From Candidatus Micropelagos thuwalensis (GTDB lineage Bacteria > Pseudomonadota > Alphaproteobacteria > RS24), in NCBI RefSeq assembly GCF_000469155.1, contig NZ_AWXE01000001.1, positions 62,001 through 126,000 of the forward strand: a DNA stretch of 64,000 bases. Reading direction: 5' to 3'. Numbering within the stretch: the first letter of the stretch is position 1; each line of letters opens with the position of its first letter. The translations under genes were made by a program, and so were the position numbers. Shown one piece after another: positions 36,016 through 44,056 of the stretch. The notes beneath the pieces are model-generated. The model saw only the letters and a program-made list of their open reading frames with translations, ran no database searches and was not told the DNA's origin.

Positions 36016-37002
36016 TTAGTAATTGAAAGTTGTACCCGGCCCCAGTTCAGCATCATCGGCTAAAATCATGGCTTCGAGAATATTAATATGATGACTGCGG
36101 TCTCCCCATTCACCGCAAAGAGCCCATACGCGTTTCATGAACATGTGTAGACTAACTTCAAATGTATAACCCATACCGCCATGAACTTGAATGGCTGTTT
36201 CTGCAGCAAGCATGGCCGTGTCAATTGATGAGACTTTCGCCTGATGGACACAGCGTCCCATTTGTGTGGCAGCGAGTTGGACAATCGGACGTGTGAATTC
36301 GATTTGTGTGTGTACATTTGCCAATTGATGTTTAATTGCCTGAAAGGATCCTATTTGCTTGCCGAATTGTTCGCGGTCTTTAGCGTAGTCAACCGATAGG
36401 GCGACCATCCTCTTGGATAGACCGCAAAGGAAGGATGCGTTGAGTATCGTGCCGCGCTGGTCAATCGTGTCCAGACCGTCGCCGGGTATTGAAATTTTAT
36501 AAAGCTTACGCAACGGGTCGATAGATTTTAACGGGGTGAGGGTGACATCGTTTTTATCAATCAGACGCGCCTTGCCGCCTTCACCGATGAGAAACATATC
36601 CGCCAGATCCGCATGGCTAACCATGCCGGATAGTCCGCATACAGGTAGGACTTTTAAATCCCCGGCAATCACGGCATTTAATTCGACAGTTGCCCCCATC
36701 TCGTCGAGAACCGGCACGCTGATGCCTGCTATTTCGATCAGGGGTTCGGTCAGGGCAACATTGCCAGCCATTTCGGCAATACCTGCCATGACAGAAAAAT
36801 CCTGCGCCAGTCCATTTTTTTCTTCTGGTGCCAGAAGCCCAAGCAGGCCAAGCTCAGCAAAATTGTCCCATAATGAAGGGGGGGTATCAGCAGAATCTGA
36901 CTCCAAAAGGTGACGCATATATTCAACTGTATGCTCGCCTGCGAAAAAACCATCCGCCGCGTCGATAAGTTCCTTTTGGTCTGATGTGTAGATCAAATTC
37001 AT
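36016..37002 (-). CDS. Acyl-CoA dehydrogenase, small subunit (FadE33/IpdE2-like)
   Basis: This 328-residue ACAD homologue is shorter than usual (about 380). Its C-terminal half is clear: AKDREQFGKQIGSFQAIKHQ, then AIQVHGGMGYTFEVSLHMF. The N-terminal half is divergent. It lies 10 bases after the 385-residue ACAD gene, making a second alpha/beta pair. IpdE2 (FadE33) in actinobacteria is also short. AAGAGAA precedes the ATG at 37002; a longer frame overlaps the neighbour and is rejected. The pair likely dehydrogenates a ring C/D-derived CoA thioester. Confidence 0.86.
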   Translation of the reverse strand: MNLIYTSDQKELIDAADGFFAGEHTVEYMRHLLESDSADTPPSLWDNFAELGLLGLLAPEEKNGLAQDFSVMAGIAEMAGNVALTEPLIEIAGISVPVLDEMGATVELNAVIAGDLKVLPVCGLSGMVSHADLADMFLIGEGGKARLIDKNDVTLTPLKSIDPLRKLYKISIPGDGLDTIDQRGTILNASFLCGLSKRMVALSVDYAKDREQFGKQIGSFQAIKHQLANVHTQIEFTRPIVQLAATQMGRCVHQAKVSSIDTAMLAAETAIQVHGGMGYTFEVSLHMFMKRVWALCGEWGDRSHHINILEAMILADDAELGPGTTFNY

Positions 37003-37012
37003 GCCGGTTCTC

Positions 37013-38170
37013 TTATTGTCGTGGGAGACCGAGAACACGCTCGGCAAGAATATTACGTTGAATTTCATTTGTTCCGGCGTAGATAGGTCCGGCTAAGCTA
37101 AACATATAGCCATCCAGCCATCTGCCATTCTCAATCGCTCCTTCGCCTTCTTCCAGTTCGGCGTGCATGCCCATTATGGTCATGGCAGTGCGATGCATCG
37201 CGCGATCCATTTCAGACCAAAAGATTTTGTTCGCACTCGCCTCGGAGGATATGGAGGCGCCGCTATCAACTTGTGCGACGAGCGCATAAGTGGCTGCGGT
37301 AAATCTTTCTGTATCGCCCCACGCCTGTAGCACTTGTTCTTTAATACCTGAGGAGAGGCGATTGGCATTTTGCTTATACAGCTTTACCAACCTGGCAGCG
37401 GCGGCCTGAAAGCGTGCGGGGGAACGAAGCAACAGACCTCTTTCAAAACCCGCTGTCGCCATTGCGACACCCCAACCACCATGTTCGGGGCCAAGAAGAT
37501 TATCGACAGGGACACGGACTTCGTCAAAAAACAGTTCGGCGAAACCGGGATCTCCGTCCAGCTGCGCAATCGGGCGGACGGTTAAACCGGGACTATCGAG
37601 GGGCACAAGTATCTTAGATAGGCCGTGATGTCGGCTGCTTTCCGGGTCGGTTCTAAATAAACCAAAACACCAGTCGGCAAAAACGGCACGAGATGACCAA
37701 ATTTTCTGCCCTGTAATTACATACGCGTCACCATCACGCACAGCTTTACTCCGAATAGCTGCCATATCGCTACCTGCACCGGGTTCGGACCAAGCCTGTG
37801 CCCAGATTTCATCACCAGCCGCCATAGGCTTAAGGAAGCGTTCTTTTTGTTCGTCAGTGCCATATTCCATAATGGTCGGGCCAAGAAGGAAGATACCATT
37901 CTGACTCACACGCAAAGGGGCATCGGCGCGATAATATTCTTCTTCAAAAATCAGCCAATCCGTTAGACTACATCCACGCCCACCAAATTCCTCAGGCCAT
38001 GTGACCATGCCCCAATTTCCCGCATGAAGCTTTCTCTCCCATTCGCGGTGAAGGTCAAAACCTTCCTGGGTATCAAGAGAGGGTAGGCGTTCACTTGGGA
38101 CATTGGCGTTTAGCCAGTCCCGCACTTCCTGCCGAAATTGATTTTGCTCATTTGAAAATACGGCTTCCAT
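37013..38170 (-). CDS. Acyl-CoA dehydrogenase, large subunit (FadE30/IpdE1-like)
   Basis: This 385-residue ACAD has AQAWSEPGAGSDMAAIRSK, TGQKIWSSRAVFADW and the C-terminal PIYAGTNEIQRNILAERVLG. The MCAD Glu position is Ala (YAGT), as in the enzyme at 31687. The size equals that of mycobacterial FadE30 (IpdE1) as I remember it. The ATG at 38170 overlaps the stop of the EchA20-like gene (TGATG), so these are coupled. The likely role is first dehydrogenation of the C/D-ring acyl-CoA, together with the 36016-37002 subunit. Confidence 0.88.
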   Translation of the reverse strand: MEAVFSNEQNQFRQEVRDWLNANVPSERLPSLDTQEGFDLHREWERKLHAGNWGMVTWPEEFGGRGCSLTDWLIFEEEYYRADAPLRVSQNGIFLLGPTIMEYGTDEQKERFLKPMAAGDEIWAQAWSEPGAGSDMAAIRSKAVRDGDAYVITGQKIWSSRAVFADWCFGLFRTDPESSRHHGLSKILVPLDSPGLTVRPIAQLDGDPGFAELFFDEVRVPVDNLLGPEHGGWGVAMATAGFERGLLLRSPARFQAAAARLVKLYKQNANRLSSGIKEQVLQAWGDTERFTAATYALVAQVDSGASISSEASANKIFWSEMDRAMHRTAMTIMGMHAELEEGEGAIENGRWLDGYMFSLAGPIYAGTNEIQRNILAERVLGLPRQ

Positions 38171-38928
38171 CAAGCATCCCCAAAATCGGCAGCTTTACCG
38201 GTTTCTACAAAAGCATCGCGTGATTTCTGGCTGTCCTCATGCATATACATTTCAAAGGTAAAGCCCTGTTCCCAGCGATAGGACGCATCTACGTCAAAAG
38301 GTTCGATGCCGTTTAATGCCTGTTTAGCAATTCTCAGCGCATCACGACTTTTGCCCGCGATAACAGTAGCGAGTTTGCGGGCTTCATTTTCGAGTTCCGC
38401 GCGTGGCACAACATTTTCAATTCCGCCAAGGCGATGCATTTCTTGAGCTGTGATCTGCCCACCTGTTAAGAATGCCGCGCGCACTTTCGTTAGCGGAATC
38501 ATTCTTTGTAAATGTGCTGCACCGCCCATCGCGCCACGATCAATTTCTGGCAATGAGAAAAAACAATCCTCTGATGCAATGACAATATCCGATGCGCCGC
38601 ACATACCGATGCCGCCGCCAATCACAAATCCATGAGGCGCAGAAATGACGGGAATCTCACAGTGATGAATGGCTTTGAAGGTTTCATAATTCCCTTTATT
38701 GACCTCAACAATCGCCGCGCTGTTTGCCGCTAATTCTTTAATATCAACCCCAGCGCAAAAGCCTTTGCCCTCAGCTCGGATAAGAAGAACCCGAACATCC
38801 TGCCGCTTCCCTAAATCGGTGATAATGGTCGGTAATTCGTTCCATGTTTGGCTGTTAAACGCGTTAACAGGCGGATGATCAAGAACCAACTCGGCAATAT
38901 TATCGGCAACATTTATATTAATCGGCAT
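38170..38928 (-). CDS. echA20: Crotonase-fold ring-opening hydrolase, EchA20-like
   Basis: This 252-residue crotonase has AEGKGFCAGVDIKEL, the first oxyanion-hole segment, and VIGGGIGMCGASDIVIASED, the second. The C-terminal ASYRWEQGFTFEMYMHED closely matches what I remember of mycobacterial EchA20. EchA20 opens ring D of the C/D-ring CoA intermediate before IpdAB opens ring C. It is encoded between IpdC-like and FadE30-like genes, an order that keeps HIP genes together. IpdAB genes are not in the window. A generic enoyl-CoA hydratase is the alternative, less favoured given the length and C-terminus. Confidence 0.88.
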   Translation of the reverse strand: MPININVADNIAELVLDHPPVNAFNSQTWNELPTIITDLGKRQDVRVLLIRAEGKGFCAGVDIKELAANSAAIVEVNKGNYETFKAIHHCEIPVISAPHGFVIGGGIGMCGASDIVIASEDCFFSLPEIDRGAMGGAAHLQRMIPLTKVRAAFLTGGQITAQEMHRLGGIENVVPRAELENEARKLATVIAGKSRDALRIAKQALNGIEPFDVDASYRWEQGFTFEMYMHEDSQKSRDAFVETGKAADFGDA

Positions 38929-38931
38929 GAT

Positions 38932-39990
38932 TTAATTTCCACTCTTTGTGTTTTGGAGGCGTTCTTGAGCATCAGTGATGATGGTATCAATAATGTCGCC
39001 TGCGCCGGGAAGGTCGTTAATCAATCCGGCAACTTGGCCGCTGGGGAGCACGCCCTTATCGGGGTTGCCGTCAACCATGGCCTTTTGAATAATTATCGGC
39101 GCATTAGCCGCCATGAGAGTCTGTCCGAGAGTTAAGTCCGTTCCAGATGCCATTTTCCAGGCTGTTTTGACGGTCTCAAGCATGCTCATTTCTGATTGAG
39201 CTTTGAATCTAAAACCGTTGACTATAGCGCGGAACAGCATGCCCAGCGACGATGCATTTTCAAGGTCTTGTAAGGTCGGGTTCATGACCATGCGTTGGGG
39301 GAGGCCATCAAGTTTTGTTGAGACGGGTATTTTTGTGACCTCAGCATCAAGATAAGCCTGCTTTGTGGCTTGGGGTACGGGACTTTCCGCACTCATCATA
39401 AAGCGCGTACCCATTGCAATCCCATCGGCGCCAAAAGCCAATGCCGCTGCAAGACCGCGTCCATCTCTGAAACCACCGCAGGCAACAACAGGAACATCAA
39501 GTTTGTAATCCAACACTTGCGCCAACAAAAGCCATGTGGGTGTGTAACCGGTATGTCCACCGCCCTCTTGCCCTTGGCAAACCAGAACATCAGCCCCCAT
39601 CTCAACAGCCTTTGGGGCATGTTTCCCAGCACCAATTGTCGGCACGCATTTAATGCCAGCGGCTTTGACACGGTCAATGACTTTAGCAGAAGGGGCGCGC
39701 CCATAGGAAATTGCGGCGACTTTATAATCGATACACATATCGACGATTTTATCGACATCCTTTTGAAAGGAATGAAAGTTCACACCAAACGGGTAATCAC
39801 CCGATTGCTTGATTGATTTAATTTCGGCCTCACACTCTTCGGCACTCATCACGGCAGCAGCGAGAAAACCGAATCCGCCGCCGTGAATAGAAGCTTTTAC
39901 CAGCTGAGAGGTTGCAACCCATCCCATCGCCGTTTGGATGACGGGCGCTTGGCAACCCAGAGTTTTTGTGAGACGCGTTTCGAGGGACAT
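38932..39990 (-). CDS. ipdC: Nitronate-monooxygenase-fold flavoprotein, IpdC-like
   Basis: This 352-residue TIM-barrel flavoprotein has VIQTAMGWVATSQLV, CQGQEGGGHTGYTPTW and ACGGFRDGRGLAAALAFGA with MGTRFM (phosphate and FMN contacts). LGQTLMAANAPIIIQKAMVD and GVLPSGQVAGLINDLP at the C-terminus agree with actinobacterial IpdC (Rv3553-type), a KstR2-regulon protein needed for C/D-ring degradation. The start at 39990 avoids overlap with the neighbour. Nitronate monooxygenase activity itself is unlikely to be the role here. Confidence 0.88.
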   Translation of the reverse strand: MSLETRLTKTLGCQAPVIQTAMGWVATSQLVKASIHGGGFGFLAAAVMSAEECEAEIKSIKQSGDYPFGVNFHSFQKDVDKIVDMCIDYKVAAISYGRAPSAKVIDRVKAAGIKCVPTIGAGKHAPKAVEMGADVLVCQGQEGGGHTGYTPTWLLLAQVLDYKLDVPVVACGGFRDGRGLAAALAFGADGIAMGTRFMMSAESPVPQATKQAYLDAEVTKIPVSTKLDGLPQRMVMNPTLQDLENASSLGMLFRAIVNGFRFKAQSEMSMLETVKTAWKMASGTDLTLGQTLMAANAPIIIQKAMVDGNPDKGVLPSGQVAGLINDLPGAGDIIDTIITDAQERLQNTKSGN

Positions 39991-39994
39991 GAAA

Positions 39995-40906
39995 TTAATC
40001 TTGCTCTTTTTTCTTATTTGACTTGGCCATTTTTTTGCCATCAAAACCGGCGATATAATCTCCAGTTACAATGCTGTTTTGAGCATGGGCAAAGTGATGC
40101 ATTGCGTAAATGCCATCCATAGCATTTTTCTTGTTCTGAAGATTTTCAACATGGTTACAAGCTTGCTTTACCAGCAGGGCGGCAAGGCGTGGCTGGCTAG
40201 CAATCTTCAAAGCTGTCTTAGTGACATTCGACGCCAGTTCATCAACCGGCACGACGCGGTTAATCATACCCGCAGACAAAGCGCGGTCAGCAGACCAGCG
40301 TTCACCGAGAAGCAAAAATTCTTTCGCCATACGAACATTTAACTCATAGGGATGTGCGAAATACTCAACCCCGGGAAAACCCATTTGGACAACCGGGTCT
40401 TGGAAGAAAGCTGTATCGGAGGCGATGATTAAGTCACATACCCAAGCCAGCATCAGACCGCCAGCTATACATCCGCCATGCACCTGAGCAATCGTAGGTT
40501 TTGGAATGTCACGCCAACGGTTGCAGAACCCAAGATAAACTTCATATTCACGAATAAATGCTTTTTCAGCACCCGGCTTGTTGTCGTGATTATAAATCAT
40601 GGTACGGCGGTCTTCACGACCAATGGTAAAATCTCTGCCTGGGGTTCCGATATCGTGACCGGCGGAAAAATGCTTACCATTGCCTTTCAACACAATCACC
40701 TTCACACCATCATCGCCAACTGCTTTATAAAAAGCGTCATCTAGCGCATAAAGCATCTGGCTGTTCTGACTGTTATGATAGGTCGGTCGGTTCAGTGTTA
40801 TATAAGCGACTTTATCCACGACCTCGTAAAGTATCGGGTTTTCTTCTTCGTAAACGACTTCTTTTTCTTCGCGTGGAACGGTTTCATTTTCGTCAATATT
40901 GATCAT
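39995..40906 (-). CDS. Enoyl-CoA hydratase/isomerase family protein
   Basis: This 303-residue crotonase has LKGNGKHFSAGHDIGTPGRD and QVHGGCIAGGLMLAWVCDLI, the two oxyanion-hole segments. A Lys- and Glu-rich N-terminal extension of about 25 residues and a Lys-rich tail (MAKSNKKKEQD) are unusual. It lies four bases before the IpdC-like gene start. It may hydrate an unsaturated CoA from the steroid side chain or C/D rings. Which step is not determinable by sequence alone. Confidence 0.87.
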   Translation of the reverse strand: MINIDENETVPREEKEVVYEEENPILYEVVDKVAYITLNRPTYHNSQNSQMLYALDDAFYKAVGDDGVKVIVLKGNGKHFSAGHDIGTPGRDFTIGREDRRTMIYNHDNKPGAEKAFIREYEVYLGFCNRWRDIPKPTIAQVHGGCIAGGLMLAWVCDLIIASDTAFFQDPVVQMGFPGVEYFAHPYELNVRMAKEFLLLGERWSADRALSAGMINRVVPVDELASNVTKTALKIASQPRLAALLVKQACNHVENLQNKKNAMDGIYAMHHFAHAQNSIVTGDYIAGFDGKKMAKSNKKKEQD

Positions 40907-40979
40907 ATTTTGACCCTTTCCGATATTCTAAATACCTTCAATTTTTGAGGTTCTCAGGAAACTGAATTTAATTGGTTGA

Positions 40980-41882
40980 TTACTCACCAATCTGTGGGAA
41001 ATCATATTCATGTCCCCAATAATCTCCAGAGGTTGTTTTTGTAGGCGTGTATTGTGACCAGTCGGCAATTTGCTTGCCGTCATAGCCATATTCTAGCCCC
41101 ATACCGCCGGGTGCAAAGAAATAGAATGATACCATTTCATCGTTAGAGTGACGACCAAGGTCAGAAAAAATATGTAATCCAGCCTTTTTGACCCGATCCA
41201 TGCAATAGCCGACTTCGTCAATCGACCCGACTTCAATCATGAGGTGGATAAGACCAGTCGGGCTTGGGAAGTTATAGAGTCCAAGTGTGTGATGACGCGG
41301 ATTATCGGCGTGTAAAAATAAAACACGCTGGTTTGGTGCGCCTTCTACAGGTGGGGGCAGAGTGAGGTCGTCACTAATGCCAAAACCAAACAAGGAGGTA
41401 TAAAATTCTTCAGTTGCCTCGTTTTCAGGCGCGGGAATAACCAGATGTCCTAGCCCCATCTCACCCGTGATAAAGGCCTTGATGTTATGATTGGGCGTGA
41501 AGGGGCTGCCATCATGCCGCCCATAATAAAACTCGACGAGATTTCCGGATGGATCATAGCAGGATGAAAAAGCTGTAACGGCGCGTCTAGTGGCTTCTTC
41601 CTCTGAGCCTGTCTCGACTTGAATGCCCGCGCCCTGAAGTTTCTCGACCAATGCGGCATATGCCTCGGCAGAGGAAAGTTGCAAGCCACCTGCCAAAAAT
41701 TTATCTTCGCTGCCTTGTTCGACAATATAACGGAAAGGCGCGTCATCCATTCGCAAATATTTCGAGCCATTTCCGTCATCATGTTCAGCAATGCCAAAGC
41801 CCAAAACATCAACTGCAAAATCTGCCCATGCTTTTGGGTCAGTCACTTGCAATCTGACGTAACCTAGATTTTCAATTCCCAT
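40980..41882 (-). CDS. hsaC: Extradiol ring-cleavage dioxygenase, HsaC/TesB-like
   Basis: This 300-residue two-domain type I extradiol dioxygenase has iron ligands predicted at His146 (GLGHLVIP), His213 (LIHLMIEV) and Glu264 (GLEYGY), plus a conserved His at 198 (RHHTLGLY). Length and ligand spacing match BphC/HsaC. The role is meta-cleavage of a catecholic A ring (3,4-DHSA) to DSHA. It lies 35 bases after the hydrolase gene HsaD and in the order A-D-C, as in steroid operons. BphC activity on biphenyl-type catechols is the alternative, less likely beside HIP genes. Confidence 0.93.
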   Translation of the reverse strand: MGIENLGYVRLQVTDPKAWADFAVDVLGFGIAEHDDGNGSKYLRMDDAPFRYIVEQGSEDKFLAGGLQLSSAEAYAALVEKLQGAGIQVETGSEEEATRRAVTAFSSCYDPSGNLVEFYYGRHDGSPFTPNHNIKAFITGEMGLGHLVIPAPENEATEEFYTSLFGFGISDDLTLPPPVEGAPNQRVLFLHADNPRHHTLGLYNFPSPTGLIHLMIEVGSIDEVGYCMDRVKKAGLHIFSDLGRHSNDEMVSFYFFAPGGMGLEYGYDGKQIADWSQYTPTKTTSGDYWGHEYDFPQIGE

Positions 41883-41917
41883 CTCGTACCCTCTGTTGAT
41901 TATTTGATTTTTATTTT

Positions 41918-42751
41918 CTAGCCATGTTTCAAAAAGTCAATGCCGGTGGCGTTAAACATACGCGGGTGTTCAATCATCACCCAGTGACCACAAGCATTTA
42001 CCTCAATGAGACGCGACTGATTATTTGCCCTAAGGCAGGTCTGTTTCCCTTGGGGTGGCATGAATAAATCATCAGCTCCCCAGAAAGTAAGGATTGGACA
42101 GGTCAACTCCTGAAGTCTAGGCCCAAGATTAGGCGTCTTCATCGTTGTGATGACTTCCTTTGGTTGATCTTTCACAATATACCAACGCATTGCAATCAGG
42201 TCAGGTGTGATTAGCGTCTCATCAAAAACAAAGTTTCTCAAAACTTTTTGAAGTGTTTCCTCAGTAAGTCCGTCTTTCAGCGCATCAACCATTTTCGAGA
42301 TGCCGGGCATTGTGAAATAATCCTGCTGTTCTTCAATACAGCCGGGACCCATCATAATAAGTTTGTCCACAAAATTTGGGTCATTCAGGGCGATCTGGAC
42401 AGCAATCCCACCCCCCAGAGAATTACCAACAAAACTACAGGAAGAAATGCCAAGGGAGATTAATCCTGCCTTCAGTGTGTCACAGAATAAATCAAGCGTG
42501 TAATCACCAAGGTCAATCGGCTTATCGGTATAACCGAAACCGATAAGGTCAGGAAGGACGACATAAAAACCTGCATCAGCAAATTCCTGCGCGTTTTTGC
42601 TGAAGTTTGCGTAGCCACAATTCCCAGGCCCTGATCCGTGGAGAAAAACCACGGCGGGGTCATCAGGATTCCCGTATTCAAGAACATGCATCTTGATGGG
42701 GCCGGCTTCGACAAAACGGCCCTCTGGCGGTTTAGCGAGATATTCAGCCAT
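41918..42751 (-). CDS. hsaD: Meta-cleavage product C-C hydrolase, HsaD/TesD-like
   Basis: This 277-residue alpha/beta hydrolase has HGSGPGN (oxyanion loop, about 39-45) and the nucleophile elbow GNSLGGG with Ser111. GADDLFMPP gives Asp227 or Asp228, and NACGHWVMIEHP gives His256. This is the MCP-hydrolase pattern of HsaD, BphD and TesD. It would cleave the ring-A-opened product to HIP (DOHNAA) and a hexadienoate. Its start overlaps the stop of the HsaA-like gene by one base (TAATG). Strong context with HsaC and HsaA. Confidence 0.93.
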   Translation of the reverse strand: MAEYLAKPPEGRFVEAGPIKMHVLEYGNPDDPAVVFLHGSGPGNCGYANFSKNAQEFADAGFYVVLPDLIGFGYTDKPIDLGDYTLDLFCDTLKAGLISLGISSCSFVGNSLGGGIAVQIALNDPNFVDKLIMMGPGCIEEQQDYFTMPGISKMVDALKDGLTEETLQKVLRNFVFDETLITPDLIAMRWYIVKDQPKEVITTMKTPNLGPRLQELTCPILTFWGADDLFMPPQGKQTCLRANNQSRLIEVNACGHWVMIEHPRMFNATGIDFLKHG

Positions 42752-43920
42752 TAGACAAACAAGTCCGTGCTCTCGCCAGATAGTTGAATACCACCATAAT
42801 TGCGGGCAAAACCGACTGGATTATTTGCAACATGCGCGCGGGCGATATGGATGTCATGCCATATGGACTGAATAGGCGACCCGTCATAAACACTTCGTCC
42901 ACCAGCAACATCAAAAATCAGGTCAACCGCTTCCATCATACGTTCAATAACGAGACTGGCTTGATAACGATATTTCACGCGGTCAATCATGGGAATTTCT
43001 TCGCCCTTATTCACCTTGTCGAGCATCTCGTCAAAGTTTCTGAAAATTATAGCTTCGGTTTCGTCAATCAGTGTTGCGGCTTTAGCCACCCGAACCGTCA
43101 CATCCGGGTCTCCGGCAAGGCGCGTCGGGTCAGTGGAGCTAGATGTGGCATTCTCAATGAATAAGCGAAGCGCATGTTTTGCAGCCCCGATAGAAGGGGA
43201 GGATACGACACGGATAAAAAGTTGCGCCCAAGGTATTGAATACATTGGGTTTTCTTGATGGTGAACGCAGTTAAAGCCATCCATTTGAATGTGGGTTCTG
43301 TGTTCGGGTACAAAGACAGGCTCGTCAATCACAATGTCATTAGAACCCGTAGCGTGGAGTCCCATCGGAAACCAAGTTTCTTCAATTTCGTAATCACTGC
43401 GTGGGAGCAGGAATGTTCGATAGTGAATACCGTCCGGATGATCAGTGATGACACCACCCAGTAAGGTCCATGAGCAATGGCCTGAACCGCTACTCCACCC
43501 CCAGCGTCCGGAGAGTTCAAAGCCACCATCGACAGTTTTCACTTTGGCGCCTGCTGGATTGTAGGAGGATGAAATGAGAGTGTCAGGGGTATCAGCATAA
43601 ACCTCTTCAGCTGCTTGCGGCGGCATAATGGCGAGTTGATAAGCATGAACGGCGATGATGCCCCCCGCCCAAGCTGTGCTCATATCACGCTCGGCAATAT
43701 CGATTGCGGAGCGAAAGAACTCCTGAGGTGTGCATTCATAGCCACCATATTTTTTGGGCAGGAGCATTCTGAAAAAGCCCTGCTCACGAAGTGCTTCAAT
43801 GCTGCTGTTGGGTATTTGTCTGTTCTCTTTTCCTTCAGGTGCATTCTTCTCAATTAGTTTCAAAACAGGAGCCACATTTATGCTGGACATATTGCCGGTT
43901 TCCAAGGCTGCTTGACTCAT
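42751..43920 (-). CDS. hsaA: Flavin-dependent phenol hydroxylase, HsaA-like (ACAD fold)
   Basis: This 389-residue group D flavin monooxygenase has the ACAD fold without an acyl-CoA-dehydrogenase active loop. It shows LLPKKYGGYECTPQEFFRSA, DMSTAWAGGIIAVHAYQL, SGRWGWSSGSGHCSW and FVPEHRTH. The C-terminal DVAGGRSVYDGSPIQSIWHDIHIARAH is typical of HsaA and HpaC-partner hydroxylases. It hydroxylates 3-HSA to 3,4-DHSA using reduced flavin from HsaB. Candidate reductase: 48344-49297. GGAGGA precedes the ATG. It is the first gene of the unidirectional run ending at 25984. Confidence 0.92.
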   Translation of the reverse strand: MSQAALETGNMSSINVAPVLKLIEKNAPEGKENRQIPNSSIEALREQGFFRMLLPKKYGGYECTPQEFFRSAIDIAERDMSTAWAGGIIAVHAYQLAIMPPQAAEEVYADTPDTLISSSYNPAGAKVKTVDGGFELSGRWGWSSGSGHCSWTLLGGVITDHPDGIHYRTFLLPRSDYEIEETWFPMGLHATGSNDIVIDEPVFVPEHRTHIQMDGFNCVHHQENPMYSIPWAQLFIRVVSSPSIGAAKHALRLFIENATSSSTDPTRLAGDPDVTVRVAKAATLIDETEAIIFRNFDEMLDKVNKGEEIPMIDRVKYRYQASLVIERMMEAVDLIFDVAGGRSVYDGSPIQSIWHDIHIARAHVANNPVGFARNYGGIQLSGESTDLFV

Positions 43921-43973
43921 TTTAAAGATCCTCCGGTAAAATTTGTAACGTTAGGATGAGAATATCAAATATG

Positions 43974-44037
43974 CGTAAAAATAAAACAGTTTTTTACGAA
44001 TTTTTACTTAAAATATGCAAAAAATATCATTTTTGCA
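43974..44037. promoter_or_regulatory. Two inverted repeats upstream of hsaA
   Basis: CGTAAAAA (43974-43981) pairs with TTTTTACG (43991-43998). TGCAAAAA (44016-44023) pairs with TTTTTGCA (44030-44037). Both lie in the 136-base gap between the fadD3-like stop and the hsaA start. The second could end fadD3... no: fadD3 ends at 44057 after both repeats in map order, and transcription of hsaA starts here. Both are best read as operators or promoter elements for the long minus-strand operon. Confidence 0.45.
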
Positions 44038-44056
44038 GAATTTATTTTCCAAATAC

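Noticed and set aside
39370-39816. 148-codon open frame antisense to the IpdC-like gene
   Set aside because: It is fully contained in a conserved gene and has no family features.
38932-39990. Nitronate monooxygenase as functional name
   Set aside because: The fold fits, but the C-terminal motifs and neighbours point to IpdC-like function in C/D-ring degradation.
44016-44037. Terminator of an upstream gene for TGCAAAAA/TTTTTGCA
   Set aside because: The stem is AT-rich. The repeat lies downstream of the fadD3-like stop codon on the minus strand, so a weak terminator role cannot be fully excluded. The feature entry covering both repeats treats them as regulatory; its wording on map order should be read with this correction.
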